Notes: generated by a model not told the origin, from the sequence alone. Numbered from the stretch's first letter, positions 21,742 to 34,071 are shown. The stretch: 64,000 bases of DNA from Isoperla grammatica (GCA_945910005.1 OX246747.1:13516880-13580879); one strand, 5' to 3'. Numbers and translations: made by a program.

Positions 21742-22623
21742 TTATTGTTTTTGCTCAATTGTTACGAAGTAATCTGGGTAATCATAAAAAAGTATCGACT
21801 CCCACATTGTATTCTTCCCAGGCGATTGGAGATCTCGCAGAAAATTTGCTTTATCTTGTGTAGAAAATGTATCGGTCTTCGTAACTGATGGACGTGGGTC
21901 GTATGTTAGTATCTTGTCGCTTTTGTGAGGCCTTTTTTCTTTATACTCAGCATCCGTCACTTTTTAAGGGTTGTTTTTACGCTTCCGGCCTTGATTCCAC
22001 GTTTTGAGTTTGGATGTGCATGCCGTTGGTTCAAATCCAAAATGCAGAGTATAATCCTCAATTGCAAAGAGGAGAGCACAAATGTGTGAACAGCGTTTTG
22101 ATAACGATGCTTTGCAATTGCATTCCGCAAAGAAAATCTTGCCACTTGAATGTAACCCAACACAAACATCATATGGTTTGCCCACATTATAAGATGGCAA
22201 AACTTTACTTTTAATAAAAATGTTGTTGTTTGACTGACTGTCCTCCATGTTTTGAACGTGGCCACTAGAAAATGAAATCCGGCCTCTTGAAAGAGCCTTA
22301 CTATGTCCTGGTAGGCCCGGTTGACCAGTACGACTTGATTTGTCACCGCTACTAGGCAATGAATCATCCTTGTCATCGACATCAACCATATGGCTATATA
22401 TTATGCCGTAACAAAACTGCTTTGGTATGGCATGGCTTGGAAATTTTGCCCAGATTCTTAAAGAACATCCAGGTTCTGAAGATGTCCCTGCAGTAGGACT
22501 ATGGGTAGGCCTAGGGGTACTTTCTCTCTTTTTTTGAGCCCAGACACCCTTATCAACACTGACACTGATTTTGTCTGCTCGTTTATTGTTTACACAATCT
22601 AGTATCCTGTAATTGAAACACAA
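21742..22623 (-). pseudogene. SWIM zinc-finger protein fragment with premature stop
   Basis: Near the C-terminus of the first 219 codons is YDVCVGLHSSGKIFFAECNC, then KRCSHICALLFAIEDY. This is a SWIM finger, CxC followed by CxH. It continues GRKRKNNP, a single TAA at 21964-21966, then in the same frame KVTDAEYKEKRPHKSDK and TYDPRP. In related proteins this linker leads to a YqaJ-type nuclease domain, which is not present here. The one in-frame stop suggests recent inactivation. It could be transposon-borne or captured DNA at the 3' end of the neighbouring Helitron. Confidence 0.6.
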
Positions 22624-22927
22624 GAATAAGCCACTAAAAAAATAGGCCTAGGGTCGCCTAAGAAGAGCCAATAAGTTTTTTATGTAAGAATAACAAGAAT
22701 AAAAGATTTAAAATTTTCTACGAAAACTTTATAATGACTAATAAGAGTATGTAATTTGAAAGACGTTTATTTAAATAAACAGAAATTATATTTAATATTA
22801 GGTGAGTCATTAAGGTGTATTTTATTACTTTTATTTCGTGTTTGATGTAATCATCCGTTGGCTCATAAGACGAAATGAGTTGATTTTAGGAAATGCCTAT
22901 GTGGTGTATTGAAAGCTATAATCGTTA

Positions 22928-23132
22928 TCAAACATTGTCAATGGTTGGATAGGCGAGCATGTGTGATTCAAATCTAGTGCAAACAGTTGTCTTTTTCAAG
23001 AGTGCCTTGAAATGGTTGTCATGAAGATAAATGTGAATTTGTGTCTGCTCATCACTGTATGTTTTATGGCCAAAGTACTTGAGATGGTTGCCTACCCGTA
23101 TTTGCCCAAACAACATACCTGTTTTCAACTCC
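22928..23132 (-). pseudogene. Helitron OTU domain, C-terminal piece
   Basis: Reads LKTGMLFGQIRVGNHLKYFG, then QIHIYLHDNHFKALL before a stop at 22928. The HDNHF segment is where OTU cysteine proteases carry the catalytic His. This is the continuation of the protein cut at 28570. Removing the 5433-bp insert and one AA dinucleotide joins HLKS to LELKTG in frame. OTU domains are common at the C-terminus of animal Helitron proteins. Confidence 0.8.
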
Positions 23133-23329
23133 AACCCTGCTTAAAATTCCCATTCGTTACGGTCAACGGTTACGGTTCAAATTACTATTGGATCCTATTG
23201 ATTACGGTTACAACAGGTAACACGTAACAAACCAGAACCAATCGTTCACCGTAACGTGCCGTATTATGGCCCCTTTCATGTAACGAACCAGGACCCGTAA
23301 CGAATGGGTATCAACCGTAACAAGCTGGA

Positions 23330-24120
23330 ACGTGTGCCGTAACAAATAGTAACCAGTGGGAATCAATGCTCACTCGTAACAAATAGTAACCAGTGGTAAT
23401 CGATGCTCACCAGTAATGAATGGGAACCAACCGTAACCAATGGGAATCTGCCGTAACAAATAGTAACCAGTGGTAATCGATGCTCACCAGTAATGAATGG
23501 GAACCAACCGTAACCAATGGGAATCTGCCGTAACAAATAGTAACCAGTGGTAATCGATGCTCACCAGTAATGAATGGGAACCAACCGTAACCAATGGGAA
23601 TCTGCCGTAACAAATAGTAACCAGTGGTAATCAATGCTCACCCGTAATGAATGGGAACCAACCGTAACCAATGGGAATCTGCCGTAACAAATAGTAACCA
23701 GTGGTAATCGATGCTCACCAGTAATGAATGGGAACCAACCGTAACCAATGGGAATCTGCCGTAACAAATAGTAACCAGTGGTAATCGATGCTCACCAGTA
23801 ATGAATGGGAACCAACCGTAACCAATGGGAATCTGCCGTAACAAATAGTAACCAGTGGTAATCGATGCTCACCAGTAATGAATGGGAACCAACCGTAACC
23901 AATGGGAATCTGCCATAACAAATAGTAACCATCAATGCTCACCCGTAACAAATGGGAACCATCCGTAACAAATAGGAACATGTACCGTAACAAATGGGAA
24001 GCAACCGTAACCAATGGGAATCTGCCGTAACAAATAGTTAACCAGTGGGAATCAATGTCACCTGTAACCGATGGGAATCTGCTGTAACAAATAATAACCA
24101 CTGGTAATCAATGCTCAACT
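23330..24120. repeat. 77-bp tandem array, left arm
   Basis: About nine to ten units, each with gtaacaaatagtaaccagtg, ggtaatcgatgctcacc and gaatgggaaccaaccgtaac. The central units (23400-23900) are almost identical and the flanking ones more divergent, as expected for an array growing by unequal exchange. It covers the inner part of the left arm; the outer 200 bp are degenerate versions. Confidence 0.95.
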
Positions 24121-26251
24121 GTAACAAATGCTGGGAGTCCCTGTGAGATGGTCAAAAAAGAACAATACAATTCTCATTTAAACAATATGTTTTAATATTA
24201 TGTTTAATTGTGAATGCAAACAATTATATAATTAATTATCATGTTGCTATAATACTAGCTGTTACATTTGCCACTAAACAGTAGATGAGTACCACAGACT
24301 ACAAAGTACAAACCGCTTTTAATCATCTCTGAATTAATTAATTTACAAGTTTGTGATGATTATATTTTTCTTATAGAAAGTATGCAATAACGTCATTTCG
24401 GCATTGCACGGTGGCCATACTGAGGTACTCTGTAAACATTGTTCACGTTCTTCCGACACTTCATTGTTGCAATATTGCATATGTCCTTTGATTGACACAT
24501 CAACTGTTTTCAAACAAAGGTTCCGTATTATGACTGAAAACAAAATAAGAACGCGTAAACTCTGTTTGGAGACAATCATTTGCATGCATTATCATTTACT
24601 TGAACTTTTACCTGCACACACATCAATCTATACGGCTTAAAACTGTGATTTTTCCTAGATAACCTATGTGTCTTCTATTGACAGAACAAATGTAAACAAG
24701 CAATGTGTACCTCATAATGGCCGCCACGTGACGTCGATTGAATACTACCTATACAAGCATTCGAAATCATTTTTACAATATTAGCACCTATTAGCACCTA
24801 CAAGGCTAGGCCTACCAGTAAACAATTTATATCAGAAGTATAATTAGCCTAATTAATCATGTCTTTATTAGGCCTGTACAAACAATACATGTTACAGATA
24901 TCATAGGCACCACTTGGTCCTTTCCACTTATCTGTTCTTCATTCATGTCTTCCTTCATATGTTGACGCCTTGACAGTTGTTTAAATCCCCCTCGAGGTGC
25001 TAGAGTTGCTGGGTCATGGACTCCCAATGGTTCGCTTTTCTCCAGCAGATGGTAAAATCTGTAAAATAAAAGCCATTTGCCTTGTAACTGAGGAATTACC
25101 CTTAGTAAAAGAAATTAAAGTTTAATAATGGTTTACTTTAGCAGTAGGCCTTTAAACTCTAAATCCAATGTTACGAATATCTTGTCATTTTCAAATTTGT
25201 TTTCTATGCCTTTATGTACCCCCCCCCCCCATGCACACTCATGAAATATCTTGTAATTTGGCAAGACTTTGGATCCTAGATTAGATTATGGACTTCGGGC
25301 ACTTCAACAGCAAAAAGTGGGAATCTTTATCTAATTAATTAATGACAAAACCTGACACAAAACTCATAGCAAGAAATGATGCAATTATGGGAGACCATAT
25401 GACAGGTAGAGTGCGCTGTGAGCGATGACGTTCAGTTTGCCTATTATATCTAGCTCAGCTTCAGTTAAATGCTCCAAATCTTATAGGTTAGGGACAGACT
25501 ACAAATTCAATACCACTTGTAACCATCGGTTCTAGAGTTATTCTATAGGGCCAGGTCTATCTCGCATAGGAGGAAACAGTTAACAGTTGTTAACTAATTT
25601 ATATTTTATTATGTTTCATTTGAAGGTTATTTTGCATCAATTCAGGGCTCTATCTGATACAATTGGAAGTCACTCAATAATATAGGCCTATCTTACTAGT
25701 AACAACATTTACTCATTTGACCCAGTGAGTAAGATGAGACCACATACGCCTGATTGGAACAAGATTGCTATTGGTCAGTTGTAACGTAGAGCAAGCAAAA
25801 CACAAGAAAATAATTATCATCAAATGCACTGCGCCATGCACTCTTGTGTCAGTTGGAGATGAGGCCATATAGGTAAAATGTTGGTTCATATTTTTTACGC
25901 TGTGCTTGCGTTGCGTTATGTTTGCGCTAGGCCTATATGCCAGTTCTGTGTAAGCCTCTATAGAAATTCTTAGGCCTGCATTCGATAATAGCCTATACCC
26001 TAGGCCTATCATGGGATGAGAATGAGACACATAGACCTACAATGAAAACACCGAATGCAAGAATATGCTACTCCGAAAGTAAAACTGTTTAGGCATAGGC
26101 CTACCTTCTTCAAGTTGTCAGGAGAAGCTGATAGGCATGGACCTGTATCACTAAACAAATATAATCTACTGGATAGTAGGTAGCGCGGTTTCCGCTCGAA
26201 ATGATGCACTCCAACTGCCATCTTCTCCTTCCTCTCTTCCTTATATTCAGC

Positions 26252-26405
26252 ACTCGACAGAGGGGATGATGCCATTGGATTATTCTACGACCTAAGTAAG
26301 GCCTTTGACACCATTGACCACCAATTACTCATCAATAAACTTAATGCCTTGGGCATCACTGGCCTGGCCCTAAACTGGATCTCATCTTTCATCTTTCTCC
26401 AGTCT
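26252..26405 (+). pseudogene. LINE reverse-transcriptase scrap
   Basis: Reads [20 protein letters not shown], then [18 protein letters not shown] and [17 protein letters not shown] is the RT motif with the first catalytic Asp. Only about 50 residues remain and no YADD motif follows. Confidence 0.75.
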
Positions 26406-26439
26406 TGATATAGGGTAGCCTCGGTCTAGGTTACGTGCC

Positions 26440-26960
26440 CATTAACGGTAGGCCTAGGGATCATCTGAAAGCGTTCACAAAGATTAGGCCTAGGGCTAGT
26501 AATGATAGGCCTAGGCTAGGCCCAAAAGCTAGGCCACATTTGCCTTTTACTACTACTAGGCCTACTACTACTACTACTACTTTGTTTGTTATTGGCCTAG
26601 CCTAGGCCCTAGCTAGGCATAGTCAGGATATCAAGGCCTAGGGCCTCATACACAGTAGGCCTAGGCCTAGCTAGACTCAATGCTAGGTCTAGGTCTAGGC
26701 TACCTATAAATGACCAAGGCCCTAGGCTTAGGCCTATAGGGCCAAGTTTGAGATGAAGGGTAGGCCTAGGCCTTGGGCCTACGCCTACAGTACCCTACTA
26801 GGCCTAGGGCCCGAAGCTATAGGTCTATGGCTATATACGTACAAAGTATAGTATTATGTATATACTTACAGGAATGAGCCACGACCTTTGCCAAGTAGTC
26901 TCGCATCGCTAGGCCTAGGCCTTCCCCTTTCCATCTAGGCTAGACTCATAACCTCACTTC
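26440..26960. repeat. GGCCTA-rich tract 3
   Basis: Dense ggcctagg words with a short (TAC)n run near 26550-26580. The same composition fills the introns at 19270-20480. Confidence 0.8.
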
Positions 26961-27464
26961 TTGGTCTACCATTTTTTATGTTCTTCAAAAGACTTGGTAT
27001 TTTGTTACTGTGTTCGATGTTATAACAGACACTTCTTTATGTTCTAAAAACTCCTCAAAACGTCTGAGTGGTCCAAAGACATTATTTTAACGGTAAACAC
27101 TCGTGTTCTAAACAAACACCTCACGACGCTTGGCTTGGCTTCTTGGGTTCAAACCCGGCTTGCTGACTGACTGTTACCAACTTATGCATGCAAAAAGTGA
27201 AGACGTACCTTACATTATTATTTATTTATTATGCTTTTCCCGTTCTTAGATATCAAATTACAGATGTTTAAGTACAAATCTAATAAACTTACAATGATCC
27301 ATACCATACCGAAAAAATACGAATATACACTTCAATAAAAACTTATGTTGGTGCACCTGCTTATTGAATTTAATACCGCGGCTTAATTTGATTATGATTG
27401 ATATTATGTTTTTTATGATTATACCATGACCATGGAATTTAAGAAACACTTTCCAGTTTGTTAC

Positions 27465-28560
27465 ATTTGATTCTTATTGGTCGGTTATCCCATCGGTTAC
27501 AGTTCCCATTGATTACCACTCGTTACGGTTTGTTACGGTGACAATTGGTTGCGAGTAAATCACATCGATTACAGTTCCCATTGATTACCACTCGTTACGG
27601 TTTGTTACGGTGACAATTGGTTGCGAGTAAATCACATCGGTTACAGTTCCCATTGATTACCACTCGTTATGGTTTGTTACGATGACATTTGTTTACGTAC
27701 AATTCATATTGGTTACGGTTCCCATTGATTACCACTCGTTACGGTTCGTTACGATAACATTTGTTTACGTACAATTCCTATTGGTTACGGTTCCCATTGA
27801 TTACCACTCGTTACGGTTTGTTACGATAACATTGGTTTACGTACAATTCCTATTGGTAACGGTTCCCATTGATTACCACTCGTTACGGTTTGTTACGATA
27901 ACATTGGTTTACGTACAATTCCTATTGGTAACGGTTCCCATTGATTACCACTCGTTACGGTTTGTTACGATAACATTGGTTTACGTACAATTCCTATTGG
28001 TAACGGTTCCCATTGATTACCACTCGTTACGGTTTGTTACGATAACATTTGTTTACCTACAATTCCTATTGGTTACGGTTCCCATTGATTACCACTCGTT
28101 ACGGTTTGTTACTGTAACATATAATTCCTATTGGTTACGGTTCCCATTGATTACCACTCGTTACGGTTTGTTACAGTAACATTTGGCTACGTGTCAATCC
28201 CATTGGTTACAGTTCCAGTTGGTTACCACTCATTACGGTTTGTTACGGTGACATTTGGCTACGTGTAAATACCATTGGTTACGGTTCCCATTGATTACCA
28301 CTCGTTACGGTTTGTTACTGTAACGTATAATTCCTATTGGTTACGGTTCCCATTGATTACCACTCGTTACGGTTTGTTACGGTGACATTTGCTACGTGTA
28401 AATACCATTGGTTACAGTTCCAATTGATTACCGGTCGTTACTGTTTGTTACGGTAACAGTTGGTTACGAGTTACGATTGATAACTATTGATACTAGTTAG
28501 TTCCTGTTTGTTACGTTCTAAATTACGGCCCGTAACAAACCGTAACAAATGGGAATTTTA
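27465..28560. repeat. 72-bp tandem array, right arm
   Basis: About fourteen units with gttcccattgattaccactc, gttacggtttgttacg and tttacgtacaattcctattg. Reverse-complemented, they share ggttacgg and cccattg words with the 77-bp left array, so the arms are inverted, diverged versions of one satellite. The 165-codon open frame (27682-28179) simply reads through the 72-bp period. Confidence 0.95.
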
Positions 28561-28569
28561 AGCAGGGAA

Positions 28570-28986
28570 TGATTTCAAATGCTGGTAAGGCTCACTATGG
28601 ACAAAATGTTGGAAGCAAAATATAGGCCGATGCAGTGTGATGGATAGTGCTTGTATATGTAATGATTTCCCCCAGTTAGTATCTTTAGCAGCTGAGTTGA
28701 TGAAACTCACTAAATTCCAAAGGTCACCATCACTTCTTATCATCCGTTTGAAGTAATCTCCAAATTGGAAAATACTACAAGCAGCGAGCATACGCAAAAT
28801 AGGAGCCCAATCCTCCTTGCCCTTCAAGTTAATGGACACAGCATTGTACAAGCAATTTCCCCTTCCACTTGTTGTTACTCTGGAAAATTCCTCCTCAAAG
28901 CAAGGAATGAATTCGCCTCTTTTTGTCAGTGGCTTAACATTAACAGAGCTTAAAGTTTCGAACTTTCTCTGCTCTAAGGTCAATGG
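28570..28986 (-). pseudogene. Helitron OTU domain, N-terminal piece
   Basis: Reads LEQRKFETLSSVNV, then RVTTSGRGNCLYNAVSINLK and LRMLAACSIF. GRGNCLYNA is the catalytic-Cys block of an OTU protease. It follows the helicase with a frameshift near 28960-28990, where EFVSIDL should run into LEQRKFE. It is cut at HLKS by the 5.4-kb inverted-repeat element and resumes at 23132. The role of OTU domains in Helitrons is not settled; deubiquitination is assumed. Confidence 0.8.
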
Positions 28987-31204
28987 AAACAAACTCAATT
29001 AATTCTGAGTATTTAGATACCACATCTTGCACTTCTGGTAATCCTTGTCTGCACGCCCATCGCAATTGCGCTAAGGCAGTCCTTACATTGAAATATATAA
29101 TATCCTCAGGGTAGAGAATCGAGCATTTTTCATTTATCACAGTCTCAAAGGCAACTGGACATTCAGCTATATTACTGGTATTTTCGTGCCCAAGAGAGAT
29201 AGAAATCAGCCGTGTTTGTTCTAATTTACGTTGTTCCAAGGATTTCGATAGTCGTAGAGAGTTGACCCTATCGAATGGAAATGCTGGATCAATCATTAAG
29301 TCGGCAAATGATCGTACTCGTGACAATGCCACGAAGCTCATGCCTACATCAAACTCTTCAAGACCAAGTCCAATAACTGCAGTGTCCAGTGTCATACCTT
29401 GGCATTTGTGAATGGTAATAGACCAAGCAAGTTGCAATGGAAATTGTATGCGGGTACATTTTATCTGTTTTTCAGACCAAGCTCTAGAGACTGGGCATAT
29501 AGGTACTATTTTGGAATGATGAAAAGAGGGACCTTGGTAGTTGTCAAATTCGACAAGTATACAGTGAGGATGGTCAGTTGGAGGTTTTGTGTTGGGAGAG
29601 TATATTATGTCTCTAACCGTTCCTGTAGCACCATTTACAAGCCCTTGTGCCATCCAGAGGTTACTTCTAAGCATAACACGACTTCCAACCCACATGTAAA
29701 TAACAGCTTGCAAGCCCTGAGCATCATCTTCCCTACCCTGAGCGGCTGTTTTGCAGTTGTGCTTTGCATAAATTTTTCCCACAGGTTTACCCAGATCGGC
29801 CAATTTTTCCATGTTGTGTGAATACACAGTTGCCTTTACTGGTTCAAGTCGGAGAGAATTGACAAATCTGACTTGTTCGTCATTGCATAATGAATTTTTA
29901 AATCTAGTTTGAAGAACCCTCCAATCGTCAAGTGTTGCACAGCCGTCGCTCAATCTGGATAAGACTTCCCTAAACAATTGTTGGTTCGGAATGTCACCAA
30001 TCTGTCTTTGTACAACAGAAAGTATGTAACATCGACTAAACGTCCTGTATGCCAACATTTCTTCATTAGAAATACCACAGTTGGAAGATTTGTTACTGTA
30101 CAGAGCGTGGTCACAGACTGGAGGAAGCTGCTTAATATCTTCAAACAGATAAACAAAAAGATTACCGAAAGGGTATTTAGCGAGATTTGGCTTTGCTTGA
30201 CGACATCTCTTGTCAATCATTGCCAACAGATTGCATCCAATCATACTGTATTCGTCTATGATTAAAAAGTTTACGTTTTGCATTTCTAGTTGAAACTTCC
30301 TAGCTTCTTTCCCAGTCAAATCACAAAATGTAGAAGACTTTGTGCCAATGTGTAATGCAGAATGAGTAGTGCTTCCATTTATGTTGAAGGCTGCCACTCC
30401 AGTCGGAGCCATTAGCAATAGACTTTCATTACCTAACACATCTTTCAGGCATTGAGTCATGGCCTTGATAAGAGTACTTTTACCAGTACCTGCGGTACCC
30501 TGAATAATAACGCGCCTGACTATACCATCGTCCTTAAGGCCACCGACAGAGGACATTTGGATAGTGAGCAGATCTAAAATTTGCTGCTGCTCAGAGAAAT
30601 AAGCTAGAGTAGGCAGAACTACTTCTTCATCAACCAACTCCAATTGTTGGATATTGGAGAGAAAATTGGAGACCAACTCCATTTTGGGATAGTTGTTATA
30701 AGAATTCGACCAAGGGAAAGATGTATCTAAATCTCTCAACCCGATCTCACTCAGAGCCATAGAACAATTAGGTCCCATTGCAGACATTTTCATCCACTCT
30801 TCCTGCTCCTTTTCTGGCTCAGTCTCCTCGCACTCGTCTCCACTTTCTTTCTCAGCCTCGCCAGTGAAGTCATTGGGCAACGTTAGGTCTCGATTTTTAA
30901 ATATAGTTTCCCAAGGCTCATTCATTGGGTTGAGTTCAAGAATTTCCCTCCAAGAACAATGTAGAATCACTTGTTGCTTGTAATATTCCTCGTTCTTCTT
31001 GTGATCCTCACCGAGGCTAAGCCTGGGAAATACTCTCACCACAGCCGCTTTCCTTCGAAGTATCCATCTTTTCCTAAAGTAGTACTGAGATGCTGTATCC
31101 ATTAGGGTTAGCTGTGACATGAAAGGAGGACGGGAAGGATACGTAGTCAGTATGCTCTTTGCACCGTCTACATCACCGGTGTGCTCTATGTCGGCTAGAG
31201 GCAC
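28940..31204 (-). pseudogene. Helitron PIF1-like helicase domain
   Basis: A 754-codon open block of the Helitron protein. Helicase motifs are in order: Walker A GTAGTGKSTL (30490 region), MAPTGVAAF, Walker B FLIIDEYSMIG, EDIKQLPPV, then MWVGSRVMLRSN, IHKCQGMTLDTA and FVALSRVRS. This SF1B 5'-3' helicase unwinds the strand to be transferred in rolling-circle transposition. EDIKQLPP replaces the usual GDFxQLPP, so the Gly is lost. A 23-bp tandem duplication at 31182-31227 shifts the frame against the replicase part. The helicase itself has no stop, so decay is recent. Confidence 0.93.
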
Positions 31205-32924
31205 TGCTCAATGTCGGCTAAAGGCACCCAATTATCTCCACCAACCGTTAACGACACAAAAGCCCTACTCGAGTGATACAGAGGATAGCTCATAACAAGA
31301 TGACAGCATTCCTGAGCCGATACATCGCGCTCGGCAATGGACTGTATGATGAGTTTCTGTACTGCAAGTTTGGCTGGTTGATGTTCTTTTACATCCAACT
31401 TTAAGATGTTCGATAAGAGGTCTTTGAAAGACTGAGACTGGGGCTCACTTTTGGCCGCTGCTTGCTTCGACACCACTGCCTGTATGTCAATATTTGCCCT
31501 CCATGATTGGATAATAAACTGGTTATACCTATTTAGAAGAGGATCATTCCTTTCGGTTTCTAACTGTAGATTACCCGCCTCGTTGTAGGACAAGTTTGTG
31601 GTAGGACACAGCCTGAAGGGGAACTTGAAGCGACAAGAAATAACTCCTGTCTTTTTGTTTCTCCTTAGACAGTAATTTTCTGTGCATTTCGTGTGGCGCT
31701 GAACTTTATTTAATATCTCGATCAAGCCCTCGTCGAGATCGGTCACATCACTGTTCCGCTTATCACACGGATGAACAATAGCAGGTGGATGATTCAGACC
31801 TGGATTGATCGTGGACACGAGAGAATGGAAGTATTCTGTAGCACATTGTGCGTCGTCAGTATTGTTTAAAGAAAGGGTTTCCACGTCTGGAGCTCCATCT
31901 AACCACAACAAACCGTGCACATGGCTACTACCACGATGTTGCCACTCATAACGATACCAGTAGTCCTTCACATTGAACTTTGGTTCAAGTAAATACTTGA
32001 TATAGAATCCAGCTCTTTCCTGGAAGAACCAAGCAACTATTAGTGGATTCTCACATAGTAGTCGGGACCTCAAACGAGATGCAGACGCTGGCAACATCGT
32101 TTCAAAGTTGACACTGGGAGCAAGAATGTCGTACAATTCAGGCCAGTGAAGATCTGCTGCACTTAAAGTTAAAAAAACAGTTGGGTAACCGAGAAATTTG
32201 ACCATGTCCTTTAGTTCAGATGACCTCTTGAACCAATAGCTTTTGGTAATTCTGAGAGAGGATGAAAAGAACATTATCTTATTTGCCAAATTTGGATTGG
32301 TTTCAAGCATGCTTTTCAATTGTGCAGATGTTTTCCCATCCAAGTCTCCTTTTTTTTACGAGGATATTCCCTTGGCTGATTGCATTCCAACACAAAACCG
32401 AGTTCAGGGCAAAGAAACGAAATCGGCTATCTTGAGAAAAACGTCCAACACACAGGTAACAGGTAACAGGTACACAGCTATACTCAATATTACTGTTTTC
32501 AGCTGAAACTTGCAACGTGCCGCCTTCTTCCCCGTCCATTTGCATGAACTTGAGTACCCCGTACACATTACCATTCTTTGGCAATTTGGAGCGAGCATCA
32601 TCATTAATTGAAATATCACCGTAATACCAGTGGTTTGCCTTGAGCCACAACAGAGCATTACGTAAACGTGTGGAACAAACATTGAAATCGGCAATGTTTC
32701 GTCAGTAGAAGAAATACGACGAACAACAATGACTGAAGTCAAAGTGTCAAGAGAATTGGGTAAATATTTGGCAAAGGAGCCGACGTCTTGTGGAAAATTT
32801 ATGACGTTTCCACTGTAGGCAAATTGCTGACCTCGTACTTGGTAAACAGAAACAACGGGATGTATACGGGCAATTAATAACGACTCGATCATTGACAGAG
32901 GAGAAAGCTGATGGGGAACAACAC
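31205..32924 (-). pseudogene. Helitron replicase (HUH) domain, broken
   Basis: From the 5' side: GVVPHQLSPLSMIESLLIAR, VYQVRGQQFAYSGNVINFPQ, a frameshift near 32650, then LKANHWYYGDISINDDARSK. A later block (32343-31205) has VFLTLSAADLHWPEL, YEWQHRGSSHVHGLLWLDG (HVH is the metal-binding HUH motif) and CRFKFPFRLC. The Tyr motif expected just after NIDIQAVVSK is missing: the text jumps to QAAAKSEPQSQ, about ten residues short. Without that Tyr the protein cannot nick DNA. The N-terminus is cut between NNMYP and GVVPH by the 4.3-kb inverted-repeat element. Confidence 0.9.
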
Positions 32925-33630
32925 CAGTAGTCCTTCATTTAACTGACACAATATTGAAAAATAGTCTCAATCATATGGGCAAAGGGTATCATATATGGTT
33001 GGATTCACAGAACTTCAAGGAATAACGCCTTATATGATACTTTTGAAATCACTGACTCAACGAGGCGTCACGACGCTTTGAACTTGAACGACGCCTCTTT
33101 TTTTCGCTAGCGCATGCGACCATTAAAATCACTATAACTCAAGACGATACAAACCAATCATGTTTATTCTTAGTATATTCTATTGACAAGACCTCATTTA
33201 GTAACAATAATGAAAATTATTTGTGGTTTGTTCGACAAAACAGTCTGTTTCAAATGTAAATAGACCTTTTTTTATAATTTATTTTAGAATCGCCTTACTT
33301 TCGATTGCTCTGAAATCTACAATTTAAATCATACACACGTTATATTCAACAGAAGTATAAATCAAACAATTATAAATCATATGGCTATCTTGAAATGTGT
33401 ATACAAAATTTTGTTTGTATTTTAGATCATGTTTTGTATTTTGACGTGCCGCGCATTGTGGATATGCTGCACCTACGGCCGCACCGCGTACACAAACATT
33501 AGAGCTACGTTTCGTCTCGTTTTTGATACTGAGTATTTTATGACATTATAGGACATTTCTGTTTGTATTGTTATTGATTATTGATTAAATTTGTATGTTA
33601 ATAGTCTGTTTTTGTAAAAAAAAAAAAAAA

Positions 33631-34071
33631 CGATATATGTATAACACATTTCACATGTGCTGTAATCAATCAACAATCAATCAATCATTCAATCAATCAA
33701 CAAATCAAACAATTATCTTTATTTAGCTTACGCTATTAGTCTACAGTATTAGTATACAGATTGCATATTTGTTTAACAAATTAGTATCACAATAAATATA
33801 AAAAATATATATAATAAATAAATATAATAAATAATAAATGTGTTGTAAAATACGAGCATCATCATCAATAACATACATTGTCTTTACTGAACATTATTTT
33901 TGAAACATAAGTTTCATGGAAATAGATTATTACTTATTATTATTAAACAGGTCACTTAGAATGTATTTGAAAGAAGTAGCCTATACCATGGTCAACCTAA
34001 ATCTGCGAACATGATTTACTTATATACTATGATTAGTAATTGTTCTTGTATTGCACGTTTGGTCAGAATAA
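33631..34071. other. AT-rich spacer inside the 4.3-kb element
   Basis: Includes an (AATC)n-like run near 33665-33715 and AT-rich DNA. No gene seen. Confidence 0.5.

Larger units (their letters stand above)
24130..27464. other. central part of the 5.4-kb inverted-repeat element
   Basis: Holds no complete gene I recognise. Two minus-strand segments look like exons. One (26250-26108) reads [20 protein letters not shown], then LFSDTGPCLSASPDNLKK before a gtaggc donor. The other follows acceptor attttacag near 25062 and reads FYHLLEKSEPLGVHDPAT, then GGFKQLSRRQHMKEDMNEEQ. These might be the element's own gene or captured host exons. A B-box-like word (gggttcaaacccgg) at 27147-27160 has no clear A box. 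Confidence 0.35.
23135..28567. mobile_element. 5433-bp inverted-repeat element with satellite arms
   Basis: Outer ends are ccctgcttaaaattcccatt at the left and its near-complement at the right. AA lies on both sides (23133-23134 and 28568-28569), a 2-bp duplication confirmed by restored Helitron coding. The arms are tandem arrays of related, inverted units (77 bp left, 72 bp right) rich in ttacggtt and cccattg. The central ~3.3 kb holds possible exons, an RT scrap and a GGCCTA tract. I could not assign it to a superfamily. A 2-bp AA duplication excludes hAT, Harbinger, piggyBac and standard Tc1/mariner. Confidence 0.85.

Noticed and set aside
23407..24101. Tandem Tyr/His/Trp-rich open frames on the minus strand
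   Set aside because: They read through the 77-bp repeat array and carry no domain.
27140..27165. tRNA gene at gggttcaaacccgg
   Set aside because: No A box or acceptor stem at the right distances.
27682..28179. 165-codon plus-strand frame of repeated VTVPIDYHSLRFVTI
   Set aside because: The 72-bp satellite period is divisible by three, so a long frame is expected by chance.
23330..28560. CRISPR array
   Set aside because: Repeats are contiguous tandem units without unique spacers, and the genome is eukaryotic.
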